64,000 bases of DNA from Balanoglossus misakiensis (Eukaryota; Hemichordata). The translations under genes were made by a program, and so were the position numbers. The stretch covers positions 5,146,001 to 5,210,000 of the forward strand of contig CM082598.2 in NCBI GenBank assembly GCA_040954595.2, given 5' to 3'. This document shows positions 22,413 through 35,010 of this stretch, piece after piece (the stretch's first letter is position 1; the number at the start of each line of letters is the position of its first letter). Under the pieces are notes generated by a model, which made no database searches, was not told the DNA's origin, and saw nothing but the letters and a program-made list of their open reading frames with translations.

Positions 22413-25400
22413 ACAAAGACATTTATAAAATATATTATAACCCATCACTATTATTAAAATAATCCTCATGCTATATTAAATAATTTGTACTTTATCACAC
22501 CTAGCATATACTAGTAAATCCCGTAGTTGTGATTGTGTGATTCTGTATCACATGGTATAGGGCTTTAAACGGATGAGGGAGACGCGCGCTTTTTGTGACG
22601 AAAGAGCTCTGCATTTTGCTACATTTCCCGCCAAGTTGAGTACTTACATTGTATTCAAATTACTGCGCGCTTCACCATTCCCGCGCCTCACAACTTGTCG
22701 TGCATTGCATCTGCACGCTATGGTTTCAGAAGTGTGGGCAGATATCTCCAGCTTAGTTAGATGACGTTTTAATTCAGATTGACGGTAAGCACACATGACT
22801 AGTTGTAAGTAATTCTGGCATATTATTTAGACATTATTTGACTAGCAAGTTACAATGTAGGTTAGGTGACCGTCGGCGCGGCCTAAGCTTACGGCAGGAG
22901 ATGGTTGCAGATTGGTATGTAGGGTCAACCATGGGTCAACCCAACCTGCATAAATGCGGATGTTTCTGATGGTCCTAAGATATTCTGAGCCGAATGTAGG
23001 TAGGGCTGAGGGCAAATAAAATGCCATACAACGCACACAGAGTTGTCAAGCAATGTCTGTTTGTGAGCGCTCCTTGTTAGGATAAAATTAAGAACACGTG
23101 GTAGAGATAGCGTCGGATTATTAGGCCTACTTACACATTGACTGGTCATGAGGGTAATAGTGTGACGTGACATGCATTACCCCCCCCCCCCATGAATGTG
23201 AGTCACCAAACACACACACACACACACACGTGGGGAGACTGGCAACATGCTGTTTTAGCCAACTCGACTAAAACCAGTCTATATTTTGTAATATTTTGTG
23301 GAATTTATCGCCTATGCACATGTGTTTGGCGTACCTCCATGGTACAACGGATATCTTCCATTTGCGCATGCGCAGAAATTTTTCAAGTAATAGTTGTCCG
23401 GAATGTTACCTGTATGTACCTGGTTAGATGTTCTCAAGAACTGTTAGTCGGTGATGCTACTAGCGTGAGTCAGCAAAAAAAATGATTTCTCCAATCGTAA
23501 CGAAACATGACATTAGAAAAGAAGACTACGCCTCACCCGATTTCCAACCGTTTCTGCAGTTTCCAAAGCCCTATGGTTGTACTCCAATGCCTAAAAAATA
23601 GATATTGTAATCTTGAGTGAGATTATATAAGGCCAAAAAATAATTGTTTCAGTTCAGCGCGCGCATCACTTGAATAACAGCGCGTCACCCCCTTTTTCCC
23701 TGGTTGTTTGTAGTGGCTGCCACGGCAAACTCGAACTGCTTCAGTTAGCTATAAATCACTGTACACTTTGGGGTGCAAGATCAGTGACTGCATTAAACAG
23801 TATACATGAGACTATATTGATAAAACTAAAAAAAAATGACCGTCCTTCCTCCCTTGAGGGGGGGGGGGAATTCGCATCGCCGAATGGCCTGACCAGAAAC
23901 ATTTCTTTTTTTTGCCTAAGGGGTGAAAATTCTGACGAAGCAGACAGTAAGATGACGACGACGACAACAACAATAAACTACTGAATGCGTGTCTCAATGG
24001 TGTTGTTTTGAGTCGATTGGTCATGTTCCAACAAAATTAAATTTCTGCTTATAACTTTTCGAATTTTCCTTAAAAATAATCTGTCAGATAATAAACTTGG
24101 AATTGTTTTTTATATCCGACACTGCACTTTTGAATGGAATAAAAACAACTGAATTGTGCATAGCAGCAGGTGAGCAAAGTCCAGTTGGCACTCGTGGACA
24201 CCTTGTTTAATGTAACTTCTTCCCATGCAAATTAAGAATAGTTTCCTAATCAGTACGTGTTTGTTGTGTTTCATTGCAGATTTCGTCGACAGGAAAACGT
24301 GTAGTGTCTGTCTATATAATTCCACGCCATACCCGCTGTTCGGTATAAGACGGTATCTGATTGGGCGGTAATCCCGGACGACGAGCAGGATTTGAAAGCG
24401 ACGTTTTTGTTGGTCAGATTCAGAGTGGCCGTAGCAACAGAACAAAAGAACACACACCCAGGAAAGGTAAGTTGGTTTTCATCATAGCTTTCGGTTCGAT
24501 TAACCATGTAAAGACTCGCATGCACACAAGTTTGGTTCGACATTTTCATGAATCCCCAGCAAAGATAATAAAAATCAATAAGAGCGTTCGGATTTAAGTT
24601 GTACGCCATGCGCAGAATCTCACCCAAGCTCGGAACGATATTTTCACGAGTTTCGACTTTAGTTTTCCTTAACTTTTGAGGGTGGAAGAATACATATGCG
24701 TTGGTTGCCTATAAATGTATATTATTCGTCACATTTTTGTTTTCCAAACTTTCACTTGTTCGTGGATGGGGTTTGCGAATAGTTGGTTTTAATGCGCGTG
24801 TGTGAACAGCCTTAACTTTTAATCAGACCATTGGTAACCCCCCCCCCACCCCCACACACAAGAGGACCAACATGGTTCTGCTTTATAAAGTCAAAGGTTG
24901 GCGAGACAGGTCTGTGCCAAACACAATATGAACGGGGACTAAAGATTAGCTTATATTGTCACAATCATCGAGATTTGTTTTGCCCGGTCATGGGCCTAGA
25001 TGTGAACCCAGAAAATATACAACTCTTTTAAAAAGAAACACATCTAACACTAGAACAAACACTGGATGTTTGACTTACTTGACTGTGCTGCCTTTTTGTC
25101 ATCATGTTCTTAGCCATCCCGGTAAGCGCACGGATTTGGCCTATTTTGTCTCCAATTTCCACAGCGATGTTGAGAGCTGCTTCGTATCTGGGGAGTGCCC
25201 TCTTCACGGCAAGTGAGCATATTGGAGGGGGGGGGGGAAGGTGGTATTTTAGGATCATTTGTTGTGATGACACAAACAGGCAACTTTCTTGTAAAAGATA
25301 CAAACTTCACAGAACCTTCAGCAAGAGGTTGGGTGTTGAACGTATAAATGCAGAACTATTTAGATTATATGTCTTGTACGTTCTTGAGGTTATCAAACCC

Positions 25401-27939
25401 ATTCATACTTTTACCGCGTGGAATGCACACTTTACTACAGAACAATTCAAAATAAACTTCTCTGAATTTAGAAACAATACATAACTCAAGAGAGACAGAG
25501 GCTGAGATAGAGAGATAAATACCTCGTAGTCATGTCTATTCCGGTGTATGTCGGCAAACAAACACAGGCATCGTCCCTGCACACTGCGGTCTCCCAAGTG
25601 AATAGCCAGTTTCATTGCGTCCTGAAAAAAATAACAAGCAGAAACATCCACTGTAGGTTTCAGTGACTGACAGTCGAACTCGCTCTTGACTTGAATAGAC
25701 CATTTTCCGAACTCTACGAGAACCTGCGAGATCTCGCGTTTCTAGACAGTTAAGATTGATAGCATGTGATACACAGGGACCACGGACCGTGCAAAGGAAA
25801 AATATCACATGGCCTATCGTGTTAAACAGCACAAAAGTTACAGATTTTGTTAAACTCCGAATTGAAACTATTCTTTTTCATATAAATCTTGACTTGTTTT
25901 TTATTGGCTGGCGTAATTAACGAGGTCTCGCGAGATCTCGCAACAGGCGGAAAATCATCTGCGGTGACAAAATAAGCTCCTGCACACGAATACAATGATA
26001 CAGGTGTGTGAAAACTGTCACGTGTTGACGATTTATCCGAAACACAACGTGCCGCCATTTTCTTCCCTGGTAATTCGCGTACATCGCGACAATCCGATTA
26101 TAGGGTTATTAAGCATGCTTCTGAGAAAAAACCTCATTTGGCGGAGACGCTCGACCGTTTTCAGCTTTCAAGAAACAAAATTAATCAACCCCGACGTATC
26201 TTGTTCTTTCTTTATTTCATTTAATGCCGGCATTTAACCTCCCCTCTCACGGCACGACAAATCCATACTTGGCTGACTGTAGTAGCCACCCACTCTAATC
26301 GGATATCCGCGCGCGCTTTCCGATGTTCACGTCCCTCCCATAACCACTTCCTTGCGTAAAATGCGTTATCCTTCGTCACCTACTTTAAATTGAGATCTAA
26401 TACTGTCATTGAAACCTTTCCTCCTCGTGTAAAATCGCATCTTCACGACTCTCCTTTCAAGGAAAACAAATCTACCCATGATGATTTCTTGATTCTTTGT
26501 GTTTTACCGCTGAGCCAAAAACACCAAACTTAGGCAAAAAATAATATGTGCTGTTCCGATTACATGTTTTTCAAAGATAGGTTAGGCAGGTAGGGACATT
26601 TTTGTATTTTGCAACTTTTTTTTATTTCTCTGGCCGCCGCAGTGTCGAAAAATGACGACATAGTTCTTGCGTAATGCGCGCGATTTCGTCATATTTCGTG
26701 CAATTTTCATAAATGTTGTATATTTGACATCATTGGTATATTTGACATTTGTATATTTGACATCGTGTTACTTCCGGGTTTACGAAAAGTTTAGGGTCGG
26801 CGGGTTAAAATTAGGGTAGGTCGGGTTATCGGAACAGCACATTTTTTTGGCCTAGATGATTTCGTGTCTGTTGGAATATTTTTGTTAGACGTTTATTTTA
26901 TATTTATTTACATTTATGTACATGTATATGCCTGCTTGGATGTGTGGTACAATATTGGGTCTGTGATCATGGTTATTTTATGTGTAATCTGCGTTGACAA
27001 GAGTATTTAAACTAAGAAAATTGCCGTGTTTCAACCTTACCAAAAACTCGCTTCAAAGTGACATTTGAAAAAAAAAATAACTTTCGTCACCATGGTCGAA
27101 AAGTTGTACCCCCGCAATATTAATCGGGTTATCCCTTACATATTGCTCAGTATTGGTCGGTATCTTACACTGCCTGCATTTCATTCTGCAATTGAATAGC
27201 AACGGTTGATGGGAAATACCCTCCTAAAACGTCAACTAAAACTTTAATCACTGACCTCGGTGCATTCCAAAGCGATGTTTAGCTTCTCAAGCTTTCTGTA
27301 CGGATTAGCAAGATTGAATCTGGCCAGCGTGTGAAACTTTGGACACCACTGGTCGCCAAATTTGTTGACCAGCTCGACCCCCTTCAGATAAAACTGCAAC
27401 GATTTGTCGTAGTCTTTCAAGAGAAGGTAGAGTTCACCCAGGCTCCCGTACGCGTTGCACTCTATCGTTTTGTCGTCGCATTTCTGGGCCAGTTGTAAGC
27501 TCTTGTGGAGATACTCGAACGCCTTCTGAAAGTCACTGAAGCCGACATAAGCGTTTCCCAGGCAGAGATAAACTTGTCCGATGGTGCGGGTGTTGTTGGT
27601 CGTCTGGCTCAGGGCGTGTCGGCAGTACGAGATGGCTTTGTGGTACTCGCCGAGTTTCTCGTTGCTGCGGGCCAAGTTCAAGTAGGCCTCGGCGCGCATA
27701 TCGTTGTTGTTCACTTCATTGGCGAGGTCAATCTGCTTCACGGAGTATTGCAACATGTCCCTGTATTTGCCCCACTCGCAGTGAGCCCACGCCAGATAGC
27801 CCAAGGCGACGAAGCGGTCACGCTTGTCCGACGCCTTGTCCACGGCCCGTTTCCATTTCGCCACCGCCGTGTCGGGATCCTGGCCCTTGTACGACTTCAG
27901 GCCGTCGTCAATGAGCTTCCTGGCCCACTTCTGACCCAT
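21320..27939 (-). CDS. RAPSN: Rapsyn (43 kDa receptor-associated protein of the synapse), complete, 412 aa
   Basis: Minus-strand exons: 27256-27939, 25523-25621, 25079-25201, 23537-23590, 22071-22270 and 21320-21398, totalling 1239 nt. ATG at 27937-27939 gives MGQKWARKLIDDGLKSY, with Gly2 available for N-myristoylation as in vertebrate rapsyn. The TPR region covers residues 1 to about 300, with signature stretches YLNLARSNEKLGEYHKAISY and LCLFADIHRNRHDYE. Residues 303-320 (ALEYNHRALETAETVGNR) match the coiled-coil start. The C-terminal RING-H2 has C361, C364, C380, H382, H385, C388, C399 and C402, ending CPDCRRTLVKPVFV like the vertebrate tail. Human rapsyn is also 412 aa. Rapsyn clusters acetylcholine receptors under the membrane, and its RING has E3 ligase activity (family knowledge). 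Intron 5 splits the RING between H385 and C388. 5' UTR exons may lie in 27940-28130. Confidence 0.96.
21660..21956. repeat. (TCATG)n, (ATC)n and (CACAT)n compound satellite
   Basis: Blocks of TCATG, CATCA, ATC, then TCACA pentamers in succession, in rapsyn intron 5. Poly-His/Ser/Thr ORFs here are artefacts. Confidence 0.95.
22278..22412. repeat. (AAAT)n microsatellite
   Basis: About 135 bp of AAAT/TAAA units with two AAAA interruptions. It lies only 8 bp upstream of the rapsyn exon 5 acceptor on the minus strand, so it supplies the U-rich polypyrimidine tract. Confidence 0.9.
24313..24466 (+). promoter_or_regulatory. Possible TATA promoter and short first exon antisense to rapsyn
   Basis: TATATAA at 24313-24319 is followed about 150 nt later by a consensus donor (CAGGAAAG then GTAAGTTGG at 24467). 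The stretch between is CpG-rich relative to its surroundings and contains a 5' CTGATTGGGCGG (inverted CCAAT-like) box. No start codon with a convincing ORF is seen, so an untranslated first exon or lncRNA is possible. Confidence 0.25.
25685..25970. mobile_element. MITE family I (GCGAGATCTCGC ends), copy 1
   Basis: The left end CCATTTTCCGAACTCTACGA continues into CTGCGAGATCTCGCG. The right end TCTCGCGAGATCTCGCAAC continues into AGGCGGAAAATCAT. The interior, read in reverse, matches 52880-53125 (CAAAATCTGTAACTTTTGTG versus CAAATTTGTGCCATTTAG, and GGCCATGTGATATTTTTCC versus GGCCATGTGTTGTTTTTCC). It lies in rapsyn intron 1. Confidence 0.7.
26530..26856. mobile_element. MITE family J (~325 bp)
   Basis: Terminal inverted repeats of about 28 bp: TTAGGCAAAAAATAATATGT plus GCTGTTCCGAT at the left, and ATCGGAACAGCACATTTTTT plus TGGCCTA at the right. 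The interior includes triplicated GTATATTTGACAT. It lies in rapsyn intron 1. Confidence 0.75.
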
Positions 27940-28129
27940 CTTGGACCCTCGTTTCGACTATTTAGACTAGGAACACCATCTCCTCCTCCTACGGTTGCAT
28001 GATCTTGCTCGCGGTTTGTCTGGGGCCCCGTGAAATCCGATACCACATTATCCAGTACGGTCACGAACTCACGAGGATGCTTTTCCAGGGCCTGGTCAGT
28101 GATAGACAGCCTGTTCACAGTATCATTTA

Positions 28130-29430
28130 CAAAATTACTGCAACAACAAATAAAAACTGGACATGGAATTCTTTAAACAGAAACAGAAATTCTTCTGCAC
28201 AGTACATACGCACATAATTATGCTGTCTTAAAATTATACGAGATTGACCCAGCCATTATATTAACACGAAAAGCAAATTCCATTTGGTATAAGAACTATT
28301 CGATGAGTCACGTTATAAACTTTTACCACGGTGAATCCCATACTATATATACAGGCTTGGCAGTATTGAGATAAACGTTAAACATAAGGTAAATTCGAAT
28401 TAACACTACCGTTTTCATCAGAACAGACTGTTTTTACATAATGAATCCCTAAAAGACACTTTACATTAGTGGATGTATTGGTGAGTTGATACTGAGACTG
28501 AAGCTCATCATTCACGAGTACTTCCAGTCATGGTCTTCCGTAATCTGGGAAAAAGCGCCCTCACACCGGCGCAGAATTTGGCCCAGAGTGACGTACTCGG
28601 TCCAAGCTTATGGAGCTTGCAGTTCGGATTTCAGGATGCCCCGCCAATTAAGTCAACTATCTTGCATCGATATTGGGGGGGGGGGGAGGGGGGGGGGGGT
28701 TAGGTCGGACACCACGTAAAAAGGCTGTGTTTTCTCTCTCATGATTTTCCCATAAAAACTGTAGCCTTATAGTGACTTTCCTTTTGAAAATGTCAAAACA
28801 CACAACAATACCTCAACCACATTTTCGTGCAAATTCTCTGTCCATGAAAACGAAAATATGAATATATATTATTATGCCGCCGAATTATCCACCGCCTCAC
28901 TATACTGGTCGGTGTGGGTCCGTTTACAATCGGTTTGTGCACGGGAAATGGGCCTTACAGACACTTGCATTCGTTTATAGCTCCATTCTGATCTGATCCC
29001 ATGCGACAATTACCCGGTTTGCGGGGGTTGGGGTGAACAAATTGAAATGCCACGTCGGATTTACAGAAAGTAGAAATTTTTACGACTTGTTAAGTCATAT
29101 TTATCTGCTAGTTATATTCGGCGAAGGTTTTCTTTCATCGTCAAACGAAAGTTAACAGGATTATAGACCGGTCCAATTTGTACCCTAAACACTCCACCTG
29201 TATATAGAAATCCCCAATTATGACCTCATAAAACGCCCTAAGGAGGATTAAACTGGTCTGCTTAAGCTACTAAGGGAGAACGTCCCATATTTTATACCTT
29301 TGACAACAGAGTCATAAGTCTTCGACTTTTCAATGGTTTTTGTAGGTCATCCAGCATAAAAAATGTTCGATTTTTCTCAGAGTAAACATACAGTGTGCAC
29401 AAACCACGGAGGGGTATCATATCGGTGCAT
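28130..29430. other. Spacer upstream of rapsyn, no gene seen
   Basis: Contains a poly(G) run near 28676-28700. Nothing with splice or homology support was found. Confidence 0.55.
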
Positions 29431-29435
29431 TGAGC

Positions 29436-29868
29436 TTAGTGAGTTACAGTAGAGGAAATGTCAATTCTACACGGTTGTCTTTTTACGCCTGCTTGTAGAC
29501 ACGTGCCCTCTCCATTCGAACGGATTAGCAAACGATATGCTGTTCGTATTAACAGTTTATATTTATACCTGAATGGAAATGTTAGCGCCAAGTTTTCAGT
29601 CTTAAATCTATCTAAACCGTGTACCCGTGTTTTTAAAAACAACAACAGAACTGTTAGATGGTGCAACGTGACGCGTTGCTTTCTCCCTTCTTCGGAACAC
29701 GTCAGTATTGACGTACAATTGGAATTGGACTTCCCTGAGAGAGATTGGCTTTGCAAAGTTTATTTTATCACATTGCCAAGGGGAGGTGCAAGCTTATACA
29801 ATAGACCCATTGTCCATTTATGCACGTCAATCTCCGAGACCGACCCTTTGGGGCTTCTGCGTGATTGA
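29436..29868. other. Overlapping ORFs on both strands, unassigned
   Basis: A 136-codon ORF on plus (29458-29868) and a 106-codon ORF on minus (29436-29756) overlap. Neither has recognisable motifs or good splice sites. At most one can be real, and both may be chance. Confidence 0.12.
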
Positions 29869-29999
29869 AACACCCACGTGACAAATCAAAACTGAATGCT
29901 TTCGATCTCTAACCCCTACCCTTGAATCAAAGTTAAAAAGACTTTGTGCTTTAACTTAAAGTGTGGGTGTCGTGCCGTCTCCGGCTGCGGGCAGCCCAT

Positions 30000-30300
30000 G
30001 TGACACAATAGCTAGCAAGTCAAGTAGGCGGAAAGTGTAATGCTACAGTGTACATCATTGCAAACAATGTGATTGCTACTTTGCACTACACTGTAGTTTA
30101 ACTGCTACAATGTACATCATTGCAAACCAAGTGGCAGTTACTTTGTACTACACTGTAGTTTAACTGCTACAATGTACATCATTGCAAACAAAGTGGCAGT
30201 TACTTTGTACTACAACTTGCTACAGTGTACATCATTGCAAACAATGTGGTTGTTATGTTGTATTATACTGTATATTATGCCAAACAATGTGTCATTATCA
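30000..30300. mobile_element. 62-bp-satellite element, locus 2 (reverse orientation)
   Basis: Four units read as the reverse complement (ACTGTAGTTTAACTGCTACA, ATGTACATCATTGCAAAC). They are preceded at 30018 by CAAGTCAAGTAGGCGGAAAG, the reverse of the 3' flank at the other loci. Confidence 0.8.
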
Positions 30301-30323
30301 CGTTTCTAATTTATTTTGACATA

Positions 30324-30565
30324 TTAAATGGACAAAGTCTCTCTCTGGAAGGCCTTTTCCATTAATTATGTTTGATACAAGACACCATTCATGTTATTCT
30401 ACATGTGGATATATAGAGAATCCACATTCAACGACAGACAACTATCATCCCATATGTAGGATATGAGAGTAAAAATCCCACCAAAATGAATAAATGGTAA
30501 ACACCAATTATTCATTTTGGCGAGTTTTTCACTCTCGTATCTACAAGTTGGATGGAAGTTGTTCG
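30324..30565. mobile_element. MITE family A, truncated copy 3
   Basis: It begins TTAAATGGACAAAGTCTCTC and keeps the internal palindrome (CCAAAATGAATAAATGGTAA / TTATTCATTTTGGCGAG). The right third is lost after GGATGGAAGTTG. Confidence 0.75.
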
Positions 30566-30831
30566 GACAATGATCTTATTCGTTACTAACTGGGGTAACT
30601 GGCCAGTGCATTTACTTACTGGTGTGAAGTGCATGGTTATTAAAACCTGGTAAAAGTTGATGACTTCTTATAGCTAGCTTTCCATTGACGACACTCCGAT
30701 TCATGACGCAGAGTCTACATCCTGTCTTGAAATAACATTTGATACAAAACCATCTTGACAATGACATTTGAACAAATCGCCCTAAAATTTGAATAATCTC
30801 ACACATCTGTCATTTCTTCCCCAGATCCACG

Positions 30832-31125
30832 CTAAATGCTACTTTTACAACACAAGGTTATTGCATTGAAACCAGGGACATTCTTACTCATCCCGTCTTC
30901 ATCACAATTTTCCTCTTGCAGACAAAAATCGTTCGCCTTATTACTTTGCCTTATTTCAAAACGCTCTTGTAACCACTTCAAATCTGAATGAATATTCTTA
31001 ATATTTTCAAAACTAGTAAATTCTCCTTGCATGTTGTCTAAACCCAAAGCACAATCACTAAACTGTGTTATCCAAAGAGAACATATTGTACAGCACTGTA
31101 CAGCGTATTCTGTCTTCTCACTCAC
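30832..31125 (-). other. Unassigned 97-codon open frame
   Basis: The stretch MQGEFTSFENIKNIHSDLKW, then LQERFEIRQSNKANDF and QEENCDEDGMSKN looks protein-like. It starts beside a (GTGA)n array. An acceptor-like ATAACACAG at about 31069 could make it a terminal exon. I do not recognise the protein. Confidence 0.2.
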
Positions 31126-31177
31126 TCACTCACTCACTCACTCACTCACTCACTCACTCACTCACTCACTCACTCAC
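31119..31177. repeat. (ACTC)n microsatellite
   Basis: About 59 bp of CTCA repeats, the same unit as the large array at 14239. Confidence 0.95.
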
Positions 31178-31616
31178 AGTACAATCTACAGTACGTGATT
31201 GATAAGACGCAAAAAGCTTTTCTGTATCTGAAGGTAGCCTAAAAAATATTTACGAATTATGACATATTCACCGAAACTGGATAAATACAAACATGAATAT
31301 GCAAAGGCTAACAATCGCGTCATGCTATGCATGATTAGCGTACAAGGGCATTTCCTCTATATGTTGCAGTTTCCATTACGTCGTTCGCTAAAATGCTACA
31401 GGCGTCAATATCAATGAGAAAGGCGATGACCAAGGATACACGCTTATGTGCACGTGTGATAAACATTTTGCGACCAAACTAAAGGTTTCAAGACATTTTG
31501 AAGTTTTAATGGACCACGTGATGTTTTTTCAACATAGCATGTGTGCAAAGTTGCTGACGCCTAAAATGAAGAGTATCACGCCATGTTTAGAACCATTCAC
31601 CAACTATGTTCGTGTA

Positions 31617-31654
31617 AACTATAACAAGCAACATTGAACTTTAATTTGGTAAAT

Positions 31655-31715
<61 letters not shown>

Positions 31716-32015
31716 CCATCATCATCATTATCGTCATCATCTTCATCATCGTCTATAACAAGCAACATTCAACTTTAATTTTGTAAAAATCATCATCATC
31801 ATCATCATCTTCATCATCATCATCGTCATCATCATCATCATCATCATCATCATCACCATCTATAACAAGCAACATTCAACTTTAATTTTGTAAAAACCAT
31901 TATCATCATCATCATCATCATCATCATCACCATCTATAACAAGCAACATTCAACTTTAATTTGGTAAATATCATCATCATCATCATCATCATCATCATAA
32001 TCATCATCATCATCG
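31617..32015. repeat. Compound minisatellite: (ATC)n alternating with a 42-bp unique block
   Basis: The block CTATAACAAGCAACATTCAA plus CTTTAATTTTGTAAA occurs four times (about 31618, 31751, 31858 and 31934), each followed by an ATC run of a different length. It lies 275 bp upstream of the neurotrophin start codon. Confidence 0.9.
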
Positions 32016-32189
32016 TTTCAGATTCAGGTAAAAAGGGCCCCCATTGTTTTTTTTAATTGTGACCGTCAGGGTTGCAGCCGAGCGCTCTGGCTTGACACGC
32101 CCACAGACCCGGATGTACTGAAATGGCGAAACGATGCCTCCCACGCTTAGTAACGCTGGATAGCAACACCAATCAAATACCTGTTGCTA

Positions 32190-32289
32190 TCGATTTTGCT
32201 AATAAATAGGGATGACTTGTCCACGTTTGACAAGTTGACGGCGACTTGTTGGCGCGATCACTCCCAAGCTTAAAGTACACACCGCCGCT
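32190..32289 (+). promoter_or_regulatory. Probable neurotrophin promoter / 5' UTR
   Basis: An AT-rich TAATAAATAG at about 32199 could act as a TATA-like element, with a short GC-richer leader (GTTGACGGCGACTTGTTGGC) before the ATG at 32290. Inferred from position only. Confidence 0.3.
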
Positions 32290-34867
32290 ATGGTTTCCTA
32301 CTGCAGTATTGTTTGCGTTTCACTTCTTCTTGTTTCGGGAATGCTTGCCGTGTCACAAGGTAAGAGAACAGTTTGTACGGGAACTCAGGTGTCGCACCTA
32401 TGAGATTTCTCCTTTATTCGAATCATAATCAGCTGCCGCAAACAGGCAGGCATTATGAGAGGCGCGGTTTGCCGGTGATAAGGATGTCATCGAGACGTTG
32501 GGATTTACCGGTAAATGGTGTCATGGTTTGCGGGGAGGGAGGCGTGAGTTTGCCGCAAGGGTGGGTAATCTTGAACCGTGGCTAATTGCCAAAGCCAGAC
32601 TTTCCCCTCCCATGCTGAGCATTGTTCAGAATATGTCTTATCCGACCAAAAAAAAACTCGAACACGCGGAATATCGCTGTAACCACATTGCGGAAATACA
32701 ACTATTGACTTATGATGTTAGCTGTATACTTTAAACCCATCTCTTAAGTTTTTACCCGCTAGACAACTTCTATAATGCATCAATACGTTTTCAAGTATTC
32801 AACACACTAAATGCACAAACTCAAAAAACTGCATCTTCCACTGTGAACCATTTTGCATAGTGGTACTGCTTCAACAACTGGTCTTACGCTTGTTCAGGTA
32901 AAAAAATCTATGATATGCTTCATGTAAAAACAGTTGATGATTTCAAAGAAAACTGAAGTCAAATGGACATAATGACAATGGTATATAACATTTCCCTAAA
33001 TGTATTTCTTGAGATTCCTATAAATTTAGAAAAAAATCTCTTTGCGATTGTTTTGCTGGGATTTATATAAATGTATAAACAAGAGTATATATTAAGAAAA
33101 TACTTTTAATTTTTTTAAACATGGTAGAGTTTAGCTGATGTTTTCCTGTGATTTAGCAAAAAATTGAAAGATTTGGAGAAATATTATTTTTCTAGAAATC
33201 CCTACCCGAGGCATAGGCCTCGCACTTGAGCACAAGTTTAACTCGGCAAACGCGAATGCGTTGACGGTGAACTGTTGCCCTTGGTAAGCAAACCATTTGA
33301 AACAGGTGGTTCGTTCTCAATTGGTGTCCCGTAGGACTGTACATGAAACCCAGAAATCTTCACTTTATTATCTAGAGATGAAGAAAAGGTGGACAAAATG
33401 ATGATGAATAGGCGCGTGTACCGGTACATTGTAGCAGTTACACTACAGTGTAATACAAAGTAACAACCACATTGTTTGCAATGATGTACATTGTAGCAGT
33501 TACACTACAGTGTAATACAAAGTAACAGCCACTTTGTTTGCAATGATGTACACTGTTTTTGTTGATTTATGTCTTTTAAATATATAGTAGTACAGACATA
33601 TGCATCTTGCATGTGTTACTTTATAGGTAAAGCGTGAAATTTTAGTATTAGCCGGTATGTCTGCAGCGTACAAATTAATCTCTCTTTGCTTGTGAAGAAT
33701 ATGTGGATACACCGTCGTACTTAGAGTGGCTATTCAAATACTGTATTTCCGGACACCCGGTATGCAGTTAACATATAGCACGCTCGGTAGCTTTATTTTT
33801 GAAACTTGCAGAGCGCTCTTCCACGCTCATTAGCCGTTTGCGCTAACAATTGAATAGATACCGGAAACGAGACTCCAGAAAAGATCAGTGTTTGGAGCAT
33901 GCGCGGTATGGGTTTTCCGTCCCTTTTTTTCTGCGCCTAGAGCGGGGAGAGTAACGATGCGTTCACAATAGGGGAAATCTCCCAAGCTAGCCGCAAGGTA
34001 TATGTAGTGCAAAAGAACAGTGCGACGGCCACAGACAGGATAATTTGCGTAGAATTTTCGGTCAAGTGTGAAGCGATAATGTGCTGACTGAGAATCGTTA
34101 TACTGTACAGCCAGGTCGTGGTAAAATAGTCTTGAGAATATTTCTTGAAAATGACTTGCGAGCACGTCTTTTATTCCGTCATACTTTTATGGGTGATAGA
34201 ATGGAAGCATTAAACGAATAAAAAATTGCTGAATTCAGGTATAAAACATAAAATTGGCCCTCCAGATATAAATACGAGCAACCCATTGTTCGCATATTTT
34301 TTTTATAGAAGGCAACATATTGAACAAGAAAATCACAATCTCTGCATGTACGCCACTCAAGCGTCAAGTGAGAGGGGAATATACTTATAACTTTGACCGG
34401 TACATTTTTTAGAAATGTGTCTCAAAAGGCACAACTGTCAGTTAGGTACCCCGTCGCTATGTTGTCCACCCATCAATTTAGGGCTGATTGACTTACGTGG
34501 ACACAGAGACGCTTTGTCATTGAAAGTAAAATAGCTAAAAGATTGTCGCAAAAATAAAATGCAAATTTCATGCATATTCAACCAAATATATTTATGAATC
34601 GAGTAGGCTTATACATGCGATGAGCAAATCGTGATCACATACTATAGATAGATATACAGATAGTTAGATAGATCAAATCAAGAAAACGAAACACATTTTG
34701 TAATATTAGTAAGAGATTGTTTTGAATCGGTGTAACTTCAACTCTTGTATTTTTAGTACAAGCAAAATTCAATGTAAGCATTTGATTTCCAGATAATAAC
34801 TCATTAGAGACTTTGTAACGATATGCCAGTGGCGTAAGTTCTTGAAATAAAGATTGATTGGTGTACG

Positions 34868-34932
<65 letters not shown>

Positions 34933-34958
34933 TCTTAGATAGATAGAGAGATAGATGT

Positions 34959-35010
<52 letters not shown>

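Noticed and set aside
24271-24627. 118-codon minus ORF in the rapsyn intron
   Set aside because: It is not needed for rapsyn, whose exons 3 and 4 join in phase without it, and it has no recognisable motif.
27505-28002. 165-codon plus-strand ORF
   Set aside because: Antisense shadow of the first rapsyn exon.
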